A stretch of 64,000 bases of DNA from Streptomyces sp. CG 926 (GCF_003148825.1 NZ_QGGZ01000003.1:310001-374000); one strand, 5' to 3'. Shown: positions 50,283 through 60,310, counted from the first letter of the stretch. Notes: a model not told the origin generated them from the letters alone. Numbers and translations: made by a program.

Positions 50283-52106
50283 TCAGCCCCGCGGGGACCC
50301 GGCGTCCGGGGTGACCGCGTCGGAGACCGGCCGCTCCGCCGCCTTCGTCTCGACCGGCTTGCGCAGCGCGATGTTCAGCTCACGCAGACGGGCCTCCTCC
50401 AGCACCGTCGGCGCGCCCATCATCAGGTCCTGCGCGTTGCCGTTCAGCGGGAAGGCGATGGTCTCGCGGATGTTCGGCTCGTCGGCCAGCAGCATCACGA
50501 TGCGGTCCACGCCCGGGGCGATGCCACCGTGCGGCGGGGCGCCCAGGCGGAACGCGCGCAGCATGCCCGCGAACTCGCGCTCGACGGTCTCGGCCTCGTA
50601 ACCGGCGATCTCGAAGGCCTTCAGCATGACCTCGGGCTCGTGGTTGCGGATGGCGCCGGAGGACAGCTCGATGCCGTTGCAGACGATGTCGTACTGCCAG
50701 GCCAGGATGTCCAGCGGGTCCTTCTCCTCCAGGTCCTTCATCCCGCCCTGCGGCATGGAGAAGGGGTTGTGGGAGAAGTCGATCTTGCCGGTCTCCTCGT
50801 CCTTCTCGTACATCGGGAAGTCGACGATCCAGCAGAACCGGAAGACGTTCTCCTCGAAGTGGCCGGCGCGCTTGGCCGCCTCGACGCGGACGCCGGACAT
50901 GATCTTGGAGACCTCGTCGAACTCGCCCGCTCCGAAGAACACGGCGTGGCCGGGGACCAGGCCCAGGCGCTCGGTGAGGACCTTGACGTTCTCCTCGGTG
51001 AGGAACTTGGCGATCGGGCCGGTCAGGGCACCGTCCTCGCCCACCCGCACCCAGGCCAGGCCCTTGGCGCCCAGCGAGATCGCGTACTCGCCGAGGCCGT
51101 CGAAGAACTTGCGCGGCTGCGCGGCGGTGTCCGGAACGGCCAGGGCACGCACGTGCTTGCCGGCGAACGCCTTGAACTCCGAGCCCTCGAACACGTCGGT
51201 GATGTCGACGAGCTCCAGCTTGGCGCGCAGGTCGGGCTTGTCGTTGCCGTACTTCAGCATCGACTCGCGGAACGGGATCCGCGGGAACGGCGAGGTGACC
51301 TCGCGGCCGCCTCCGAACTCGGTGAAGAGCTCGGTCATCAGGCGCTCGATCGGCTGGAAGACGTCCTCCTGCTCGACGAAGGACATCTCCACGTCGAGCT
51401 GGTAGAACTCGCCCGGCGAACGGTCGGCGCGGGCGTCCTCGTCGCGGAAGCACGGCGCGATCTGGAAGTACCGGTCGAAGCCGGAGATCATCAGCAGCTG
51501 CTTGAACTGCTGCGGCGCCTGCGGCAGGGCGTAGAACTTGCCCGGGTTCAGGCGGGACGGCACGACGAAGTCACGGGCGCCCTCGGGGGAGGTCGCGGTG
51601 AGGATCGGCGTCGCCATCTCGTTGAAGCCGAGGGCCACCATCTTCGAGCGGATCGACGCGATGACGGCCGAGCGCAGCATGATGTTGCGGTGCATGCGCT
51701 CGCGGCGCAGGTCGAGGAAGCGGTACTCCAGGCGCCGCTCCTCGTTCACCCCGTCGTCGGTGTTGATCGTGAACGGCAGCGGGGCGGCCGCGCCGAGGAC
51801 CTCGACCGCGGAGACCTCGATCTCGATCTCGCCGGTCGGCAGCTCCGGGTTGACGTTGTCGGCGCCACGGGAGACGACCTTGCCGTCGATGCGGACGACG
51901 GTCTCCTTGGTGACGCTGCTCAGCGCCTCGTTCGCCGCGGTGCCGGGCCGGGCGACCAGCTGCGTGATGCCGTAGTGGTCGCGCAGATCGATGAAGAGGA
52001 TGCCGCCCAGGTCTCGACGGTTGTGCAGCCAGCCGCTCAGTCGGACGTCGGCGGCGACGTCAGAGGCGCGGAGCTCGCCGCAGGTGTGGGACCTGTACCG
52101 ATGCAT
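50283..52106 (-). CDS. aspS: Aspartyl-tRNA synthetase
   Basis: 607 residues, usual bacterial length. N-terminal anticodon-binding OB fold ([20 protein letters not shown]), class II motif 2 ([23 protein letters not shown]), an inserted GAD domain in the middle and motif 3 near the C-terminus ([17 protein letters not shown]). It charges tRNA-Asp; the bacterial type may also charge tRNA-Asn where the AsnRS is absent. A short C-terminal extension ([20 protein letters not shown]) is disordered. Confidence 0.98.
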   Translation of the reverse strand: MHRYRSHTCGELRASDVAADVRLSGWLHNRRDLGGILFIDLRDHYGITQLVARPGTAANEALSSVTKETVVRIDGKVVSRGADNVNPELPTGEIEIEVSAVEVLGAAAPLPFTINTDDGVNEERRLEYRFLDLRRERMHRNIMLRSAVIASIRSKMVALGFNEMATPILTATSPEGARDFVVPSRLNPGKFYALPQAPQQFKQLLMISGFDRYFQIAPCFRDEDARADRSPGEFYQLDVEMSFVEQEDVFQPIERLMTELFTEFGGGREVTSPFPRIPFRESMLKYGNDKPDLRAKLELVDITDVFEGSEFKAFAGKHVRALAVPDTAAQPRKFFDGLGEYAISLGAKGLAWVRVGEDGALTGPIAKFLTEENVKVLTERLGLVPGHAVFFGAGEFDEVSKIMSGVRVEAAKRAGHFEENVFRFCWIVDFPMYEKDEETGKIDFSHNPFSMPQGGMKDLEEKDPLDILAWQYDIVCNGIELSSGAIRNHEPEVMLKAFEIAGYEAETVEREFAGMLRAFRLGAPPHGGIAPGVDRIVMLLADEPNIRETIAFPLNGNAQDLMMGAPTVLEEARLRELNIALRKPVETKAAERPVSDAVTPDAGSPRG

Positions 52107-52287
52107 CAGTCATCCAGTTCTACGCGATACCAGGGTGGATTCAACCGTCCCAAGGTTACCGTCCGGGAAGGAGGCGGGTCGGGCACTCCCTCCAGCCTGC
52201 GCAAACACGTCCGTGGGCCACGGGCGGACGCGTCCCGGTACGTGGGCGAACAGGCACGTACCGGATATGACCTGTAAAGATGGCCGA

Positions 52288-54546
52288 GTGCGCACCGAGG
52301 ACGTTCTGGCCGCCATCGCGACCGGCCTGTGGCGATGGGACAACGCCTCCGGGACGGTCACCCTCGACGGCGAGGCCGCCCGGCTCCTCGGGCTGCCCGC
52401 CGAACCGGTGGTGCTGCCGGAGGTCGCCGTACGGTCCCGCTTCCACCCGGTGGACTGGAACGAGATCAACGGGATCGTGAACCTGGCGGTCGCCGAGGGC
52501 ACCCTCGCGGAGGCCCGGCTGCGGATCATGGACGTGGACGGCCGGGTGCTGCGGACCGTACGCAGCCGCTCCAAACCCGTGGAGAACCGGGCGGCCGACG
52601 GGACCACGGACTACGAGCTGATCGGCACCATCCAGGAGATCGCCGAGCCGCAGCCCGGCACCACGGCCGCCCACACGCCCATCACGGGCGACTGGCGGCG
52701 TTCCCGCGAGGCCTTCCTGCTGGACGCGGGGCGCGCGCTGGCGGAGGCGCGGTCCACGGCCGAGGTACTGCGCGTCGCCGCCTCGCTCTCCATGCCCGGT
52801 TTCAGCCCGGACGGGCTGGCCGTCTTCGGCGTGGCCGGGGACCGGCTGTCGATCATCGGGCACCACGGGCACGACCCGGGGGACGAGGGCCCGTTCTCCG
52901 ACATGCCGCTGGAGACGAACTACCCGGCCGCGGAGGTCGTCCGTACCGGCCGGGCGATCTATCTGCCCACCCCCGAGGACTACAAGCGGCGCTTCCCGGC
53001 CGCCTGGCCGCTCGCCCAGCGCTTCGACCGGTACTCCTGGGCCTTCCTGCCGCTGATCGTGGCCGGGCGGACCATGGGCGCCTGGATGGCCGCGTTCAAG
53101 CACCCGGCGTCCTTCTCGCCCGACGAACGGTCCGTCCTGACGACGGTGGCCCGGATGCTGGCCCAGGCACTCCAGCGCGCCGTGGTGGCCGAGTCCGAGC
53201 GCGAGCTCACCACCGGCCTGCAGCGGTCGATGATGCCGCAGCTGGGCCCGGAGATCCCCGGCATGCGGATCGCGGCCCGCTACGTGCCGACGGGTGGCGG
53301 GCTCCAGGTCGGCGGCGACTGGTACGACATGATCCCGCTGCCGTCGGGCAGGTTCGCGCTGGTCATCGGCGACGTCCAGGGCCACGACGTGCGGGCGGCC
53401 GGCCTGATGGGTCAGCTGCGGATCGCCGTACGGGCGTACGCGTCCGAGGGCCACCGGCCGGACGCGGTGCTCTCGCGCGCCTCCCGCTTCCTGGCCGGAC
53501 TGTGCTCCTCGCCCGAGTCCGACCCGTACGCGGACGACGGCGGCCAGGGCTCCGACTCCGACGCCTACTTCCAGAGCCCGCGGTTCGCGACATGCCTGTA
53601 CGTGGAGTGCGATCCGCGGACCGGCATGCTGGAGGTGGCCCGGGCCGGCCATCCCGATCCCGCGATCCGGATGGCCGACGGCACCGTCCTGATGCGCCCC
53701 ACCGCGGGCGGGCTGCCGCTGGGCATCGACCCCGAATCCGACTACCCGACCACCCGGTTCACCCTGGAGCCCGGCGAGACGATGATGCTCTGCACCGACG
53801 GACTCATCGAGACCGGCGGGCACGACCTGGACACCGGCTGGGCGCGGCTCCGGGCGGTCCTGGAGTCCGACGCGCACGAGAACCCGTACGAGCCCGCCTA
53901 CGACGCGCGGGTGGCGGGAGCGGGAGCGGGCGCCGACGCGGTCGGGCATCTCGCGCCCCCGCACCTCGAACGGCTGGCCGACCTGCTGGTCCAGGCCGTG
54001 CACGGGCCGTCCTCGCACCACACCACCGGCCCGCTCGCCGACCGCCGCGAGGACGACATAGCGGTGGTGCTGCTGTGCCGCGAGAGCGCGGAGCGCCCCT
54101 CGGGCACCTCGCTGCCGCACCCGGCCCGTCCCGTGCGCCGCACCGTGCTGACCGTGGCCCAGGTGGAGCCCGAACGGATCGCGGGCGTGCGGCAGCAGAT
54201 CCGCGAGCTGCTGCACGACTGGGCCGACCCCGACCAGGTCGACTCGGCGGTGCTGATGGTCTCCGAGATGGTGACGAACGTGCTGACGCACACCGACGGC
54301 GACGCCCTGCTGGTCGCGGAGGCGATGGGCGAGCTGGGCGCGCGCCGGCTGCGCGTCGAGGTCGCGGACGGCAGCGACGAACTCCCGCACAAGCGGCAGC
54401 CGGGGGAGATGTCCTCCAGCGGGCGCGGGGTGCTGCTGATGGAGATGCTGGCCGACGCGTGGGGCGTGGACCCGCGGGGCGAGGGCAAGTCGATCTGGTT
54501 CGAGCTGCACGAGCAGTCCAAGACGGACGCCGACCCGGTGTTCTGA
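52288..54546 (+). CDS. PAS-GAF-SpoIIE phosphatase with HATPase domain
   Basis: 752 residues from the GTG at 52288; TAAAGAT lies 7 nt upstream, which fits a leaderless mRNA. Domains in order: PAS (about 5-100), GAF (150-310; RYSWAFLPLIVAGRTMGAW), SpoIIE/PP2C phosphatase (330-570; GGDWYDMIPLPSGRFALVIGDVQGHDVRAAGLMGQLR, MLCTDGLIE, REDDIAVVLL) and a C-terminal anti-sigma-type kinase domain (620-750; VSEMVTNVLTHT, GRGVLLMEMLADAWG). Such fusions both phosphorylate and dephosphorylate anti-anti-sigma factors. No partner is adjacent. Confidence 0.93.
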   Translation: MRTEDVLAAIATGLWRWDNASGTVTLDGEAARLLGLPAEPVVLPEVAVRSRFHPVDWNEINGIVNLAVAEGTLAEARLRIMDVDGRVLRTVRSRSKPVENRAADGTTDYELIGTIQEIAEPQPGTTAAHTPITGDWRRSREAFLLDAGRALAEARSTAEVLRVAASLSMPGFSPDGLAVFGVAGDRLSIIGHHGHDPGDEGPFSDMPLETNYPAAEVVRTGRAIYLPTPEDYKRRFPAAWPLAQRFDRYSWAFLPLIVAGRTMGAWMAAFKHPASFSPDERSVLTTVARMLAQALQRAVVAESERELTTGLQRSMMPQLGPEIPGMRIAARYVPTGGGLQVGGDWYDMIPLPSGRFALVIGDVQGHDVRAAGLMGQLRIAVRAYASEGHRPDAVLSRASRFLAGLCSSPESDPYADDGGQGSDSDAYFQSPRFATCLYVECDPRTGMLEVARAGHPDPAIRMADGTVLMRPTAGGLPLGIDPESDYPTTRFTLEPGETMMLCTDGLIETGGHDLDTGWARLRAVLESDAHENPYEPAYDARVAGAGAGADAVGHLAPPHLERLADLLVQAVHGPSSHHTTGPLADRREDDIAVVLLCRESAERPSGTSLPHPARPVRRTVLTVAQVEPERIAGVRQQIRELLHDWADPDQVDSAVLMVSEMVTNVLTHTDGDALLVAEAMGELGARRLRVEVADGSDELPHKRQPGEMSSSGRGVLLMEMLADAWGVDPRGEGKSIWFELHEQSKTDADPVF

Positions 54547-54622
54547 CCCGGCGACAGGGCACGACCGGGCCACGGTGCGACGCGGCTCGGCGGGGCGCGG
54601 CGGGGTGTGATGGGATGCAGCG

Positions 54623-55687
54623 GTGTCCGATCCCCTTCTGCCCGCGCCCGTACGGCGGCTCGCCGCCTGGTGCGGCGTCGTCCTGCTCGTCACCGCGGTC
54701 CTCGCCGTCGGCGTATGGCTGTGCACGGTCTTCGAGGCCGCCGTGACGCCCGTACTGCTGGCCGTGCTCGGTACGGCCCTGCTCGGGCCGATGCACCGGC
54801 GCCTGGTGCGCATGGGGATGAACCGTTCCCTGGCCGCGGCCCTGACCTGCCTCGCCGTGGTCGCGGTGGTCGGCGGGGCCGCGTACGTCGTCGTCCTCGC
54901 GCTCATCGAGACCGGCGGCGAGATCATCGACTCGCTGCGGCGGGCCGGCGAGATGGTCTCCGAGCACTTCGGGGCGGTGGGCACCTCGTTGGAGGACATC
55001 GCGGCGAACTCCAAGGACCTGCTCGCGAAGTTCGGCGGCACGGCCGCCTCCGGTGTGGTCTCGGGGCTCAGCGTGGTGGGCTCGATGATCGCGATGGTGC
55101 TGCTCGCGCTGGTGCTGATCTTCTTCTTCCTGCGCGACTCCGACGGGGCCGTGGGAACGCTGCGTTCCATCGTCCCGAGCCGTTCGGGCGACCTGATGGA
55201 GGCCATGGGACGGCGCGCCTTCGAGGCGGTCGAGGGCTTCATGCGCGGGACCACGTTCGTGGCCCTGGTGGACGCCGTACTGATCGGTGCGGGCCTGCTG
55301 ATCCTGGATGTGCCGGGTGCGCTGGGGCTGGCCGCCCTGGTCTTCGTGACGGCCTACATCCCCTACCTCGGGGCGATCCTGTCGGGCGCCGTGGCCGTGC
55401 TCGTGGCCTTCGCCGACCGGGGCTGGATCATCGGCCTGTGGGCGCTGGGCCTGGTGCTGCTGGTCCAGATGATCGAGGGCTACGTACTGCAGCCGGTGGT
55501 GCAGAGCCGCACGGTGCAGATGCACCCGGCGGTGGTGATGCTGGCCATCACCGCGGGCGCGAGCGTCGCCGGGATCCTGGGGATGCTGCTGGCCGTGCCG
55601 CTGACCGCCGCCGTCTTCGGGGTGATCTCGGAACTGCGGGCCCGGTACGCCGCCGAAGCGGCGCCCGAGCCCGTGGATCCGTCCTAG
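54623..55687 (+). CDS. AI-2E (TqsA/PerM)-family permease
   Basis: 354 residues from GTG. Two N-terminal helices, a soluble helical insertion (ETGGEIIDSLRRAGEMVSEHFGAVGTSLEDIA) and then about six helices including IPYLGAILSGAVAVLVAF and VQMIEGYVLQPVVQSRTVQMHPAVVML, the family hallmark. Members act as AI-2 exporters or Na+/H+ antiporters; true substrate unknown here. Confidence 0.92.
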   Translation: MSDPLLPAPVRRLAAWCGVVLLVTAVLAVGVWLCTVFEAAVTPVLLAVLGTALLGPMHRRLVRMGMNRSLAAALTCLAVVAVVGGAAYVVVLALIETGGEIIDSLRRAGEMVSEHFGAVGTSLEDIAANSKDLLAKFGGTAASGVVSGLSVVGSMIAMVLLALVLIFFFLRDSDGAVGTLRSIVPSRSGDLMEAMGRRAFEAVEGFMRGTTFVALVDAVLIGAGLLILDVPGALGLAALVFVTAYIPYLGAILSGAVAVLVAFADRGWIIGLWALGLVLLVQMIEGYVLQPVVQSRTVQMHPAVVMLAITAGASVAGILGMLLAVPLTAAVFGVISELRARYAAEAAPEPVDPS

Positions 55688-55697
55688 CCGGCCTCAC

Positions 55698-55726
55698 CCG
55701 CAGGCCCGGCCCGGCCTGGCCTGCGG
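55698..55726. terminator. 9-bp hairpin between convergent permease and pirin genes
   Basis: CCGCAGGCC (55698-55706) pairs with GGCCTGCGG (55718-55726). Confidence 0.65.
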
Positions 55727-55727
55727 A

Positions 55728-56723
55728 TCAGTCCTGGTCCGCCGTGCCCGTGCCGCGGTGGCCGAGGCCGGTGCGCGCGGTGGTGGGGATACGGCCCAGC
55801 CGACCCGCCTGGAAGTCGTCGAAGGCCTGCTGCAGCTCGTGCTGGCTGTTCATCACGAACGGTCCGTAGTGCGCCATCGGCTCCCGGATGGGACGTCCGC
55901 CGAGGAGCACGATCTCCAGGTCCGGGGCGTTGGAGTCCTGGGACGCGTCCGCCCGCACGGTGAGCGAGCCGCCCTCGCCGAACACGGCCGTCTGCCCGGT
56001 CTGTACGGGCCTACGGTCCTCGCCGACGGACCCGCGCCCGGCCATGACGTACGCCAGGGCGTTGAAGTCCTCGCACCACGGCAGGGTGATCTGCGCGCCC
56101 GGCGAGACGGTCGCGTGGATCATCGTGATCGGGGTGTGGGTGATGCCCGGGCCCTGGTGACCGTCCAGCTCACCGGCGATGACGCGGAGCAGGGAGCCGC
56201 CGTCCGGGGTGGTCAGCAGCTGGACCTGGCCGCCGCCGATGTCCTGGTAGCGCGGGGGCATCATCTTGTCGGAGGCCGGGAGGTTCACCCACAGCTGGAG
56301 GCCGTGGAACAGCCCGCCGGACACGACGAGAGACTCCGGCGGGGCCTCGATGTGCAGCAGGCCCGAACCGGCGGTCATCCACTGGGTGTCACCGCCGTTG
56401 ATGATCCCGCCGCCGCCGTTGCTGTCCTGGTGGACGAAGGTTCCGTCGATCAGGTACGTGACGGTCTCGAAACCGCGGTGCGGGTGCCAGGGGGTGCCCT
56501 TCGGCTCACCCGGCGCGTACTCCACCTCGCCCATCTGGTCCATCATGATGAACGGGTCGAGGTACTGGTAGTTGATCCCGGCGAACGCGCGGCGCACCGG
56601 AAATCCCTCGCCCTCGAACCCACCGGGGGCGGAGACGACGGCCAGCACCTTGCGCGGAACGGCGGCCTGCGGCTCGGCCACACGCGGAAGGGTCAACGGG
56701 TTCTCAACAGTCACTGCGGGCAT
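55728..56723 (-). CDS. Pirin-family protein
   Basis: 331 residues from the ATG at 56723 (AGGAGG upstream). Two cupin domains; the N-terminal one has the metal ligands in PWHPHRGFETVTYLIDG and GLLHIE. Pirins bind iron and some have quercetinase or regulatory activity; in streptomycetes they affect redox balance. The promoter carries a TCGAGTTT inverted repeat, suggesting redox-responsive control by a MarR- or TetR-type repressor not encoded nearby. Confidence 0.93.
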   Translation of the reverse strand: MPAVTVENPLTLPRVAEPQAAVPRKVLAVVSAPGGFEGEGFPVRRAFAGINYQYLDPFIMMDQMGEVEYAPGEPKGTPWHPHRGFETVTYLIDGTFVHQDSNGGGGIINGGDTQWMTAGSGLLHIEAPPESLVVSGGLFHGLQLWVNLPASDKMMPPRYQDIGGGQVQLLTTPDGGSLLRVIAGELDGHQGPGITHTPITMIHATVSPGAQITLPWCEDFNALAYVMAGRGSVGEDRRPVQTGQTAVFGEGGSLTVRADASQDSNAPDLEIVLLGGRPIREPMAHYGPFVMNSQHELQQAFDDFQAGRLGRIPTTARTGLGHRGTGTADQD

Positions 56724-56743
56724 GGTCAGGACCTCCTTCTGCG

Positions 56744-56764
56744 TCGAGTTTAGTTGAAACTCGA
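56744..56764. promoter_or_regulatory. TCGAGTTT-N5-AAACTCGA operator
   Basis: Perfect 8-bp inverted repeat, 20 bp upstream of the pirin start and overlapping its likely promoter. The regulator is unknown. Confidence 0.6.
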
Positions 56765-56791
56765 ACTTTCTGCCACACCCGCACAACAGAG

Positions 56792-56821
56792 GGACCCCGG
56801 AGGAAATTTCCTCCGGGGTCC
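56792..56821. terminator. 30-bp perfect palindrome terminator
   Basis: GGACCCCGGAGGAAA followed directly by its complement. It ends the leftward gene 56841-57218 before the pirin promoter. Confidence 0.85.
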
Positions 56822-56840
56822 GGGCGATCCTGACCTGCGG

Positions 56841-57218
56841 TTACGGCGAGACGATGACCGAGTTGATCGGCGAGAGGTTCACCGCCACCCACGTGTCGAC
56901 GGGCACGTCGGTGCAGACCCCCGTGCCGTTGTAGCCGGTGCACAGCCTGAACTTCCAGTTGGAGGTCTGGTTGTTCAGGACCCAGTGCCAGTTCTCCTGG
57001 TTGCTGAGGTTGTAGGTCCCCGCGTTCCGGAACCGCAGCGACGGCTGGACGCCCGCCGCCGGCGAGCCCTCCGGCCAGATGCACGCCTCGCCCGAGCGGC
57101 ACCCCTCGACGGTGTTGTACGAGGCCTGGGCCGGGCCGGCGGCCAGCACCCCCGTGCCCAGCGCCAGCGTCGCGGCGGCCACCGCGGCGAGCGTCGTGCG
57201 GATCGTCGTACGGGCCAT
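56841..57218 (-). CDS. Secreted peptidase-inhibitor I36-like protein
   Basis: 125 residues from ATG 57218 (GGAGG). Signal peptide ending AQA (about residue 32). The mature domain has four Cys (EGCRSGEACIWPEG and FRLCTGYNGTGVCTDVPVDTWVAV) and the crystallin-like pattern of the streptomycete metalloproteinase inhibitor (I36) family: acidic Cys pair, then FRNAGTYNLSNQ. Targets are unknown. It stands alone, downstream of a winged-helix regulator gene. Confidence 0.8.
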   Translation of the reverse strand: MARTTIRTTLAAVAAATLALGTGVLAAGPAQASYNTVEGCRSGEACIWPEGSPAAGVQPSLRFRNAGTYNLSNQENWHWVLNNQTSNWKFRLCTGYNGTGVCTDVPVDTWVAVNLSPINSVIVSP

Positions 57219-57388
57219 CTCTGCCTCCTCATGGATGGGGCGGGGGGTCCCCCGTGGATCCCCCCGCGGCACCGATACTCCGGGCGGACCGGGCCGGCCC
57301 GCGATCCTTTCGGGCAGGGCCGAAAGGTGGGTCGGCCCGACCCTTGGGCCGCCGAGCGCCCGCCGGTCGGCTGCGCGACGCCCGCCGG

Positions 57389-58357
57389 TCAGCCGCCGCT
57401 GTGCAGCAGGTCCACGCCCAGGCCCGTCACCGAGTGCAGGACCGCCTTGCCGTCGCGCTCCGTGGTGATCAGGCCGGCCGCGCGCAGGGTGCGGGTGTGC
57501 TCGGACGCCGAGGGGAGGCTGATGTCGAGATCCCGGGCCAGCTCGCTGGTCGTACGCCGCTCGATCAGCGACTGGAGCACCGCCGCCCGGGTCCGGCCCA
57601 GCAGCGCGTCCAACGCCCCCTGCGCCGGGCCCGGACCGATCAGGGGCAGCGGCGTCAGCGCCGGGTAGAGCAGCACCCGCCTGCCGTCCGGCCCGTCCGG
57701 GCCCTCGGCGAGCAGCGGCCGGCCCGTCCAGAACGACGAGGGCATCAGCAGCAGGCCGCGCCCGCCCAGGCGGGCCTCGTAGTGCGGCGGCCCGTCCACC
57801 TCCAGCACCGTGCCCGACCAGGCGGCCCGCGGATGCGTGCTCGCCAGGCACGTTCTGATCCCGTGGGCGGCCAACAGCCGGCCACGCCAGGCCACGTCCG
57901 CCTGGAAGGACTGCCGGATCCGCGGCCAGTGCGGGGCGACGACCACCTCGTAGGCGGACCGGAGCGCGCCGCCGAGCTGCTCCCACGCCTCGCGGTCCTG
58001 GGCCCACAGGGCGCGCAGCCAGGACGGGGAGCCGGGGGCCCGGGCGGCGACGCGGCGCAGCTCGCAGGGGGTCAGGAGGGCGCCGGCGTCCCGTACGACG
58101 GCCAGCCCCTCCGCCAGGGTGCGCGTGTACGGCTCGACGAACTGGGGGTTGTCGCCGTCGGGACGCAGAAGGTCCAGGAGTGGGCGGGCGCGGCCCGGTA
58201 ACTCCCGGCCGACACGGCCGCGCCAGCGGCCGAAAACCGCCTGCTCGTCGGTGCGCTGCCAGGCGGCCATGGCCATGCCCAACTCCACCAGCGGCAGCGG
58301 CTCGCTCGCGAAGGCGATGTCGAGCAGGTCCTCCGCCGTGAAATGCACGCGCAGCAC
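57389..58357 (-). CDS. ArsR-like winged-helix regulator with large N-terminal domain
   Basis: 322 residues from GTG. The C-terminal part (GPAQGALDALLGRTRAAVLQSLIERRTTSELARDLDISLPSASEHTRTLRAAGLITTERDGKAVLHSVTGLGVDLL) is an ArsR-type HTH. The N-terminal 230 residues (VHFTAEDLLDIAFASEPLPLVELGMAM ...) match a DUF5937-like module common in Streptomyces. No metal-binding Cys motif in the HTH. It is upstream of the I36 inhibitor on the same strand but with a 170-bp gap. Confidence 0.88.
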   Translation of the reverse strand: MLRVHFTAEDLLDIAFASEPLPLVELGMAMAAWQRTDEQAVFGRWRGRVGRELPGRARPLLDLLRPDGDNPQFVEPYTRTLAEGLAVVRDAGALLTPCELRRVAARAPGSPSWLRALWAQDREAWEQLGGALRSAYEVVVAPHWPRIRQSFQADVAWRGRLLAAHGIRTCLASTHPRAAWSGTVLEVDGPPHYEARLGGRGLLLMPSSFWTGRPLLAEGPDGPDGRRVLLYPALTPLPLIGPGPAQGALDALLGRTRAAVLQSLIERRTTSELARDLDISLPSASEHTRTLRAAGLITTERDGKAVLHSVTGLGVDLLHSGG

Positions 58358-58422
58358 GGTCCCCGCCCCCCCGTCAGGCCACGGCTGCGGTCAGCCGTCT
58401 GCGCGGCTGCGCAGCAACGGCG

Positions 58423-58881
58423 TCAGCCGTACATCCGGCGCATCGCGAAGTCGACCATCTGCTCGACCGCCTTCGCGTCGAAGACCATCCGGTGGTCGCC
58501 CTCCATGTCGAGGACGAAGCCGTACCCGGTGGGCAGCAGGTCGATCACCTCGGCGCCGGTGATCACGAAGTACTTGGACTCCTTGCCGGCGTACCGGCGC
58601 AGTTCCTTGAGCGTGGTGAACATGGGGATCACCGGGTGCTGCGTGTTGTGCAGCGCCAGGAACCCGGGGGTGTCGCCGCGCGGGCAGTAGACCTTCGAGG
58701 TGGCGAAGATCTGCTGGAAGTCCTCGGCGGAGAGCGACCCCGTGGTGAAGGCCCGCACCGCGTCCGTGAGGGAGGGCGGGGACGGCTCCGGGTACAGCGG
58801 CGGCGCCTGCTGCGCGTAGCCCTGCGGGGGCTGCTGCGCATACTGCTGCTGCGCGCCCGGGTTCTGGTCGTAGCCGTACAT
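58423..58881 (-). CDS. SseB-like domain protein
   Basis: 152 residues. A Gln/Pro/Tyr-rich N-terminus (QQQYAQQPPQGYAQQAPP) precedes an SseB-type alpha/beta domain (FATSKVYCPRGDTPGFLALHNTQHPVIPMFTTLKELRRYAGKESKYFVITGAEVIDLLPTGYGFVLDM). SseB proteins are widespread in Streptomyces with unknown biochemical role. It is single and in the same direction as the regulator at 57389. Confidence 0.85.
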   Translation of the reverse strand: MYGYDQNPGAQQQYAQQPPQGYAQQAPPLYPEPSPPSLTDAVRAFTTGSLSAEDFQQIFATSKVYCPRGDTPGFLALHNTQHPVIPMFTTLKELRRYAGKESKYFVITGAEVIDLLPTGYGFVLDMEGDHRMVFDAKAVEQMVDFAMRRMYG

Positions 58882-58951
58882 GGGCCGAAGCCTACCGAGC
58901 GGCCGCGACAGTACCGGCCGGTACCGGCCACCGATCCCCTGCGGGGTGCGG

Positions 58952-59155
58952 TCAGAAGGCCTTGAGGCCGGCCACGAAGGACCCCCAGGCCGCCGCGCTC
59001 ACCACGGCCGTGCCGCCGTCGGGCCGCTTGGAATCCCGCACGGGCACGAGCCCGGTGAGGCCGTCCGCCACCTCGACGCAGTCGCCGCCCGTGCCGTTGC
59101 TGTAGCTGCTCTTGCGCCAGGTCGCGGCGCTCAGGTCAATTCCGCTGCTTGCCAT
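58952..59155 (-). CDS. DUF397 protein
   Basis: 67 residues. Classic DUF397 pattern: TWRKSSYSNGTGGDCVEVAD, VPVRDSKRPDGGTAVVSAAAWGSFVAGLK. These small proteins pair with XRE/DUF5753 regulators (as in whiJ-like loci), acting as antitoxin-like or modulating partners. Its start overlaps the regulator gene by 20 bp. Confidence 0.95.
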   Translation of the reverse strand: MASSGIDLSAATWRKSSYSNGTGGDCVEVADGLTGLVPVRDSKRPDGGTAVVSAAAWGSFVAGLKAF

Positions 59156-59987
59156 TTCGGTAGCCCTCTGCCGCGGCGTCGAGGAGGGCCAGGGACGCCC
59201 CCGGCGGCAAGGCGGCGGCCCTCAACAGATCGTAAGACCTGCGGTACTCCTTCACGAGGGCCGGAAAGTCGATGAGTTGGCCGCTGTGCAGGCTCTCCAC
59301 GTAGACCACGGGCGGAGCGTCCGGGAAGGTCATCAATTTCGCCATGCCCATCATGAGCGCGTGCGCGGCGGTCGTTTCCGGGACGACTTGCAGAATGGCC
59401 CTGGTCCGGCGGACCACGGCCGCGATGTGCTCCAGCAGCTCCGCCATCTGCGGCGCCGACAAGGCCGGGCGGCGGAGCACCGACTCGTCGAGCACCACCC
59501 AGAGGTCGGGCGGGCACTCCCTGTCGAAGAGTCTCGCCCGGCCCATCCGGGCCGCCACCAGCGTCTCGATCGTCTCGTCGGTCGCCCGGGGCATGGCGGC
59601 ACGGCTGATCGCCCGCGCGTACGCGGGGGTCTGGAGCAGCCCCGGCACGAGCATCGGGGCCCACTCCTCGATGGTCTCGGCGAACGGCTCCATCTCCGCG
59701 ACGTCCGCGAAGTATTCGGCGTACCCCGACTGCCTCGCGCGGCGCGCGTCTTCACAGCGGCGCTCGAAAAAGCCGTCCGTGCCCAGCCTCGCGTCCACGT
59801 GCCGGGCCAGGTCCAGCGGCATGCGCCGCTCGCCGCGCTCGATCTGGCTCAGGAACGGCACGCCTCGGAAGCTGCCCTCCGCCAGCTGGTCGAGCGTGAG
59901 CCCGGCCGCCTCCCGCTTGTAGCGGAGTTCCGCGCCGTAGAAGGACGGCACGTTCGCCGACGCATCCGGGTCCTTGCGAGCAGGCAC
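59136..59987 (-). CDS. XRE-family regulator with DUF5753 domain
   Basis: 283 residues from the GTG at 59987; a TTG twelve codons upstream is possible. HTH: YGAELRYKREAAGLTLDQLAEGSFRGVPFLSQIERGERRMPLDLARHVD. DUF5753 follows (MEPFAETIEEWAPMLVPGLLQTPAYARAISRA ... VLDESVLRR). It is the WhiJ-type regulator that pairs with the overlapping DUF397 gene. A HATPase anti-sigma-like gene is divergent, completing the usual three-gene context. Confidence 0.93.
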   Translation of the reverse strand: MPARKDPDASANVPSFYGAELRYKREAAGLTLDQLAEGSFRGVPFLSQIERGERRMPLDLARHVDARLGTDGFFERRCEDARRARQSGYAEYFADVAEMEPFAETIEEWAPMLVPGLLQTPAYARAISRAAMPRATDETIETLVAARMGRARLFDRECPPDLWVVLDESVLRRPALSAPQMAELLEHIAAVVRRTRAILQVVPETTAAHALMMGMAKLMTFPDAPPVVYVESLHSGQLIDFPALVKEYRRSYDLLRAAALPPGASLALLDAAAEGYRNGKQRN

Positions 59988-60103
59988 AACCCACCACCGC
60001 CATTTGCCACTTGTCCAGCGCAACCGGAAACCCTTCCCACGGTACGCAGCACGACATCAGTCTGTGAGGGCTTCGTCACACTCCGGACAGGAACGGAACG
60101 CTC

Positions 60104-60310
60104 ATGGGCGACCACCCCCACGACCGCGAGGCCACCGCGGCCCTCGACGCGCTGCGCGCCGCGCTCACCGCGCACGGAATCACCCTCCCCTCGCTCGACC
60201 TGCACCTCCTCTCCTATGCCGGTCGGTACGACTCGCCGCCCCTCATCACCCTCGGCAACTGCAACGCCGCCACCGCGCAGCGGATCGCCGCCGCGCTGAC
60301 GAAGCCGTGA
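60104..60310 (+). CDS. Small helical protein coupled to an ATPase gene
   Basis: 68 residues, RBS CAGGAACGGAA. Not recognised. Its stop overlaps the next start (GTGA), so translation is coupled to the HATPase protein. The core ALDALRAALTAHGITLPSLDLHLL suggests a small helical fold. Confidence 0.65.
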   Translation: MGDHPHDREATAALDALRAALTAHGITLPSLDLHLLSYAGRYDSPPLITLGNCNAATAQRIAAALTKP

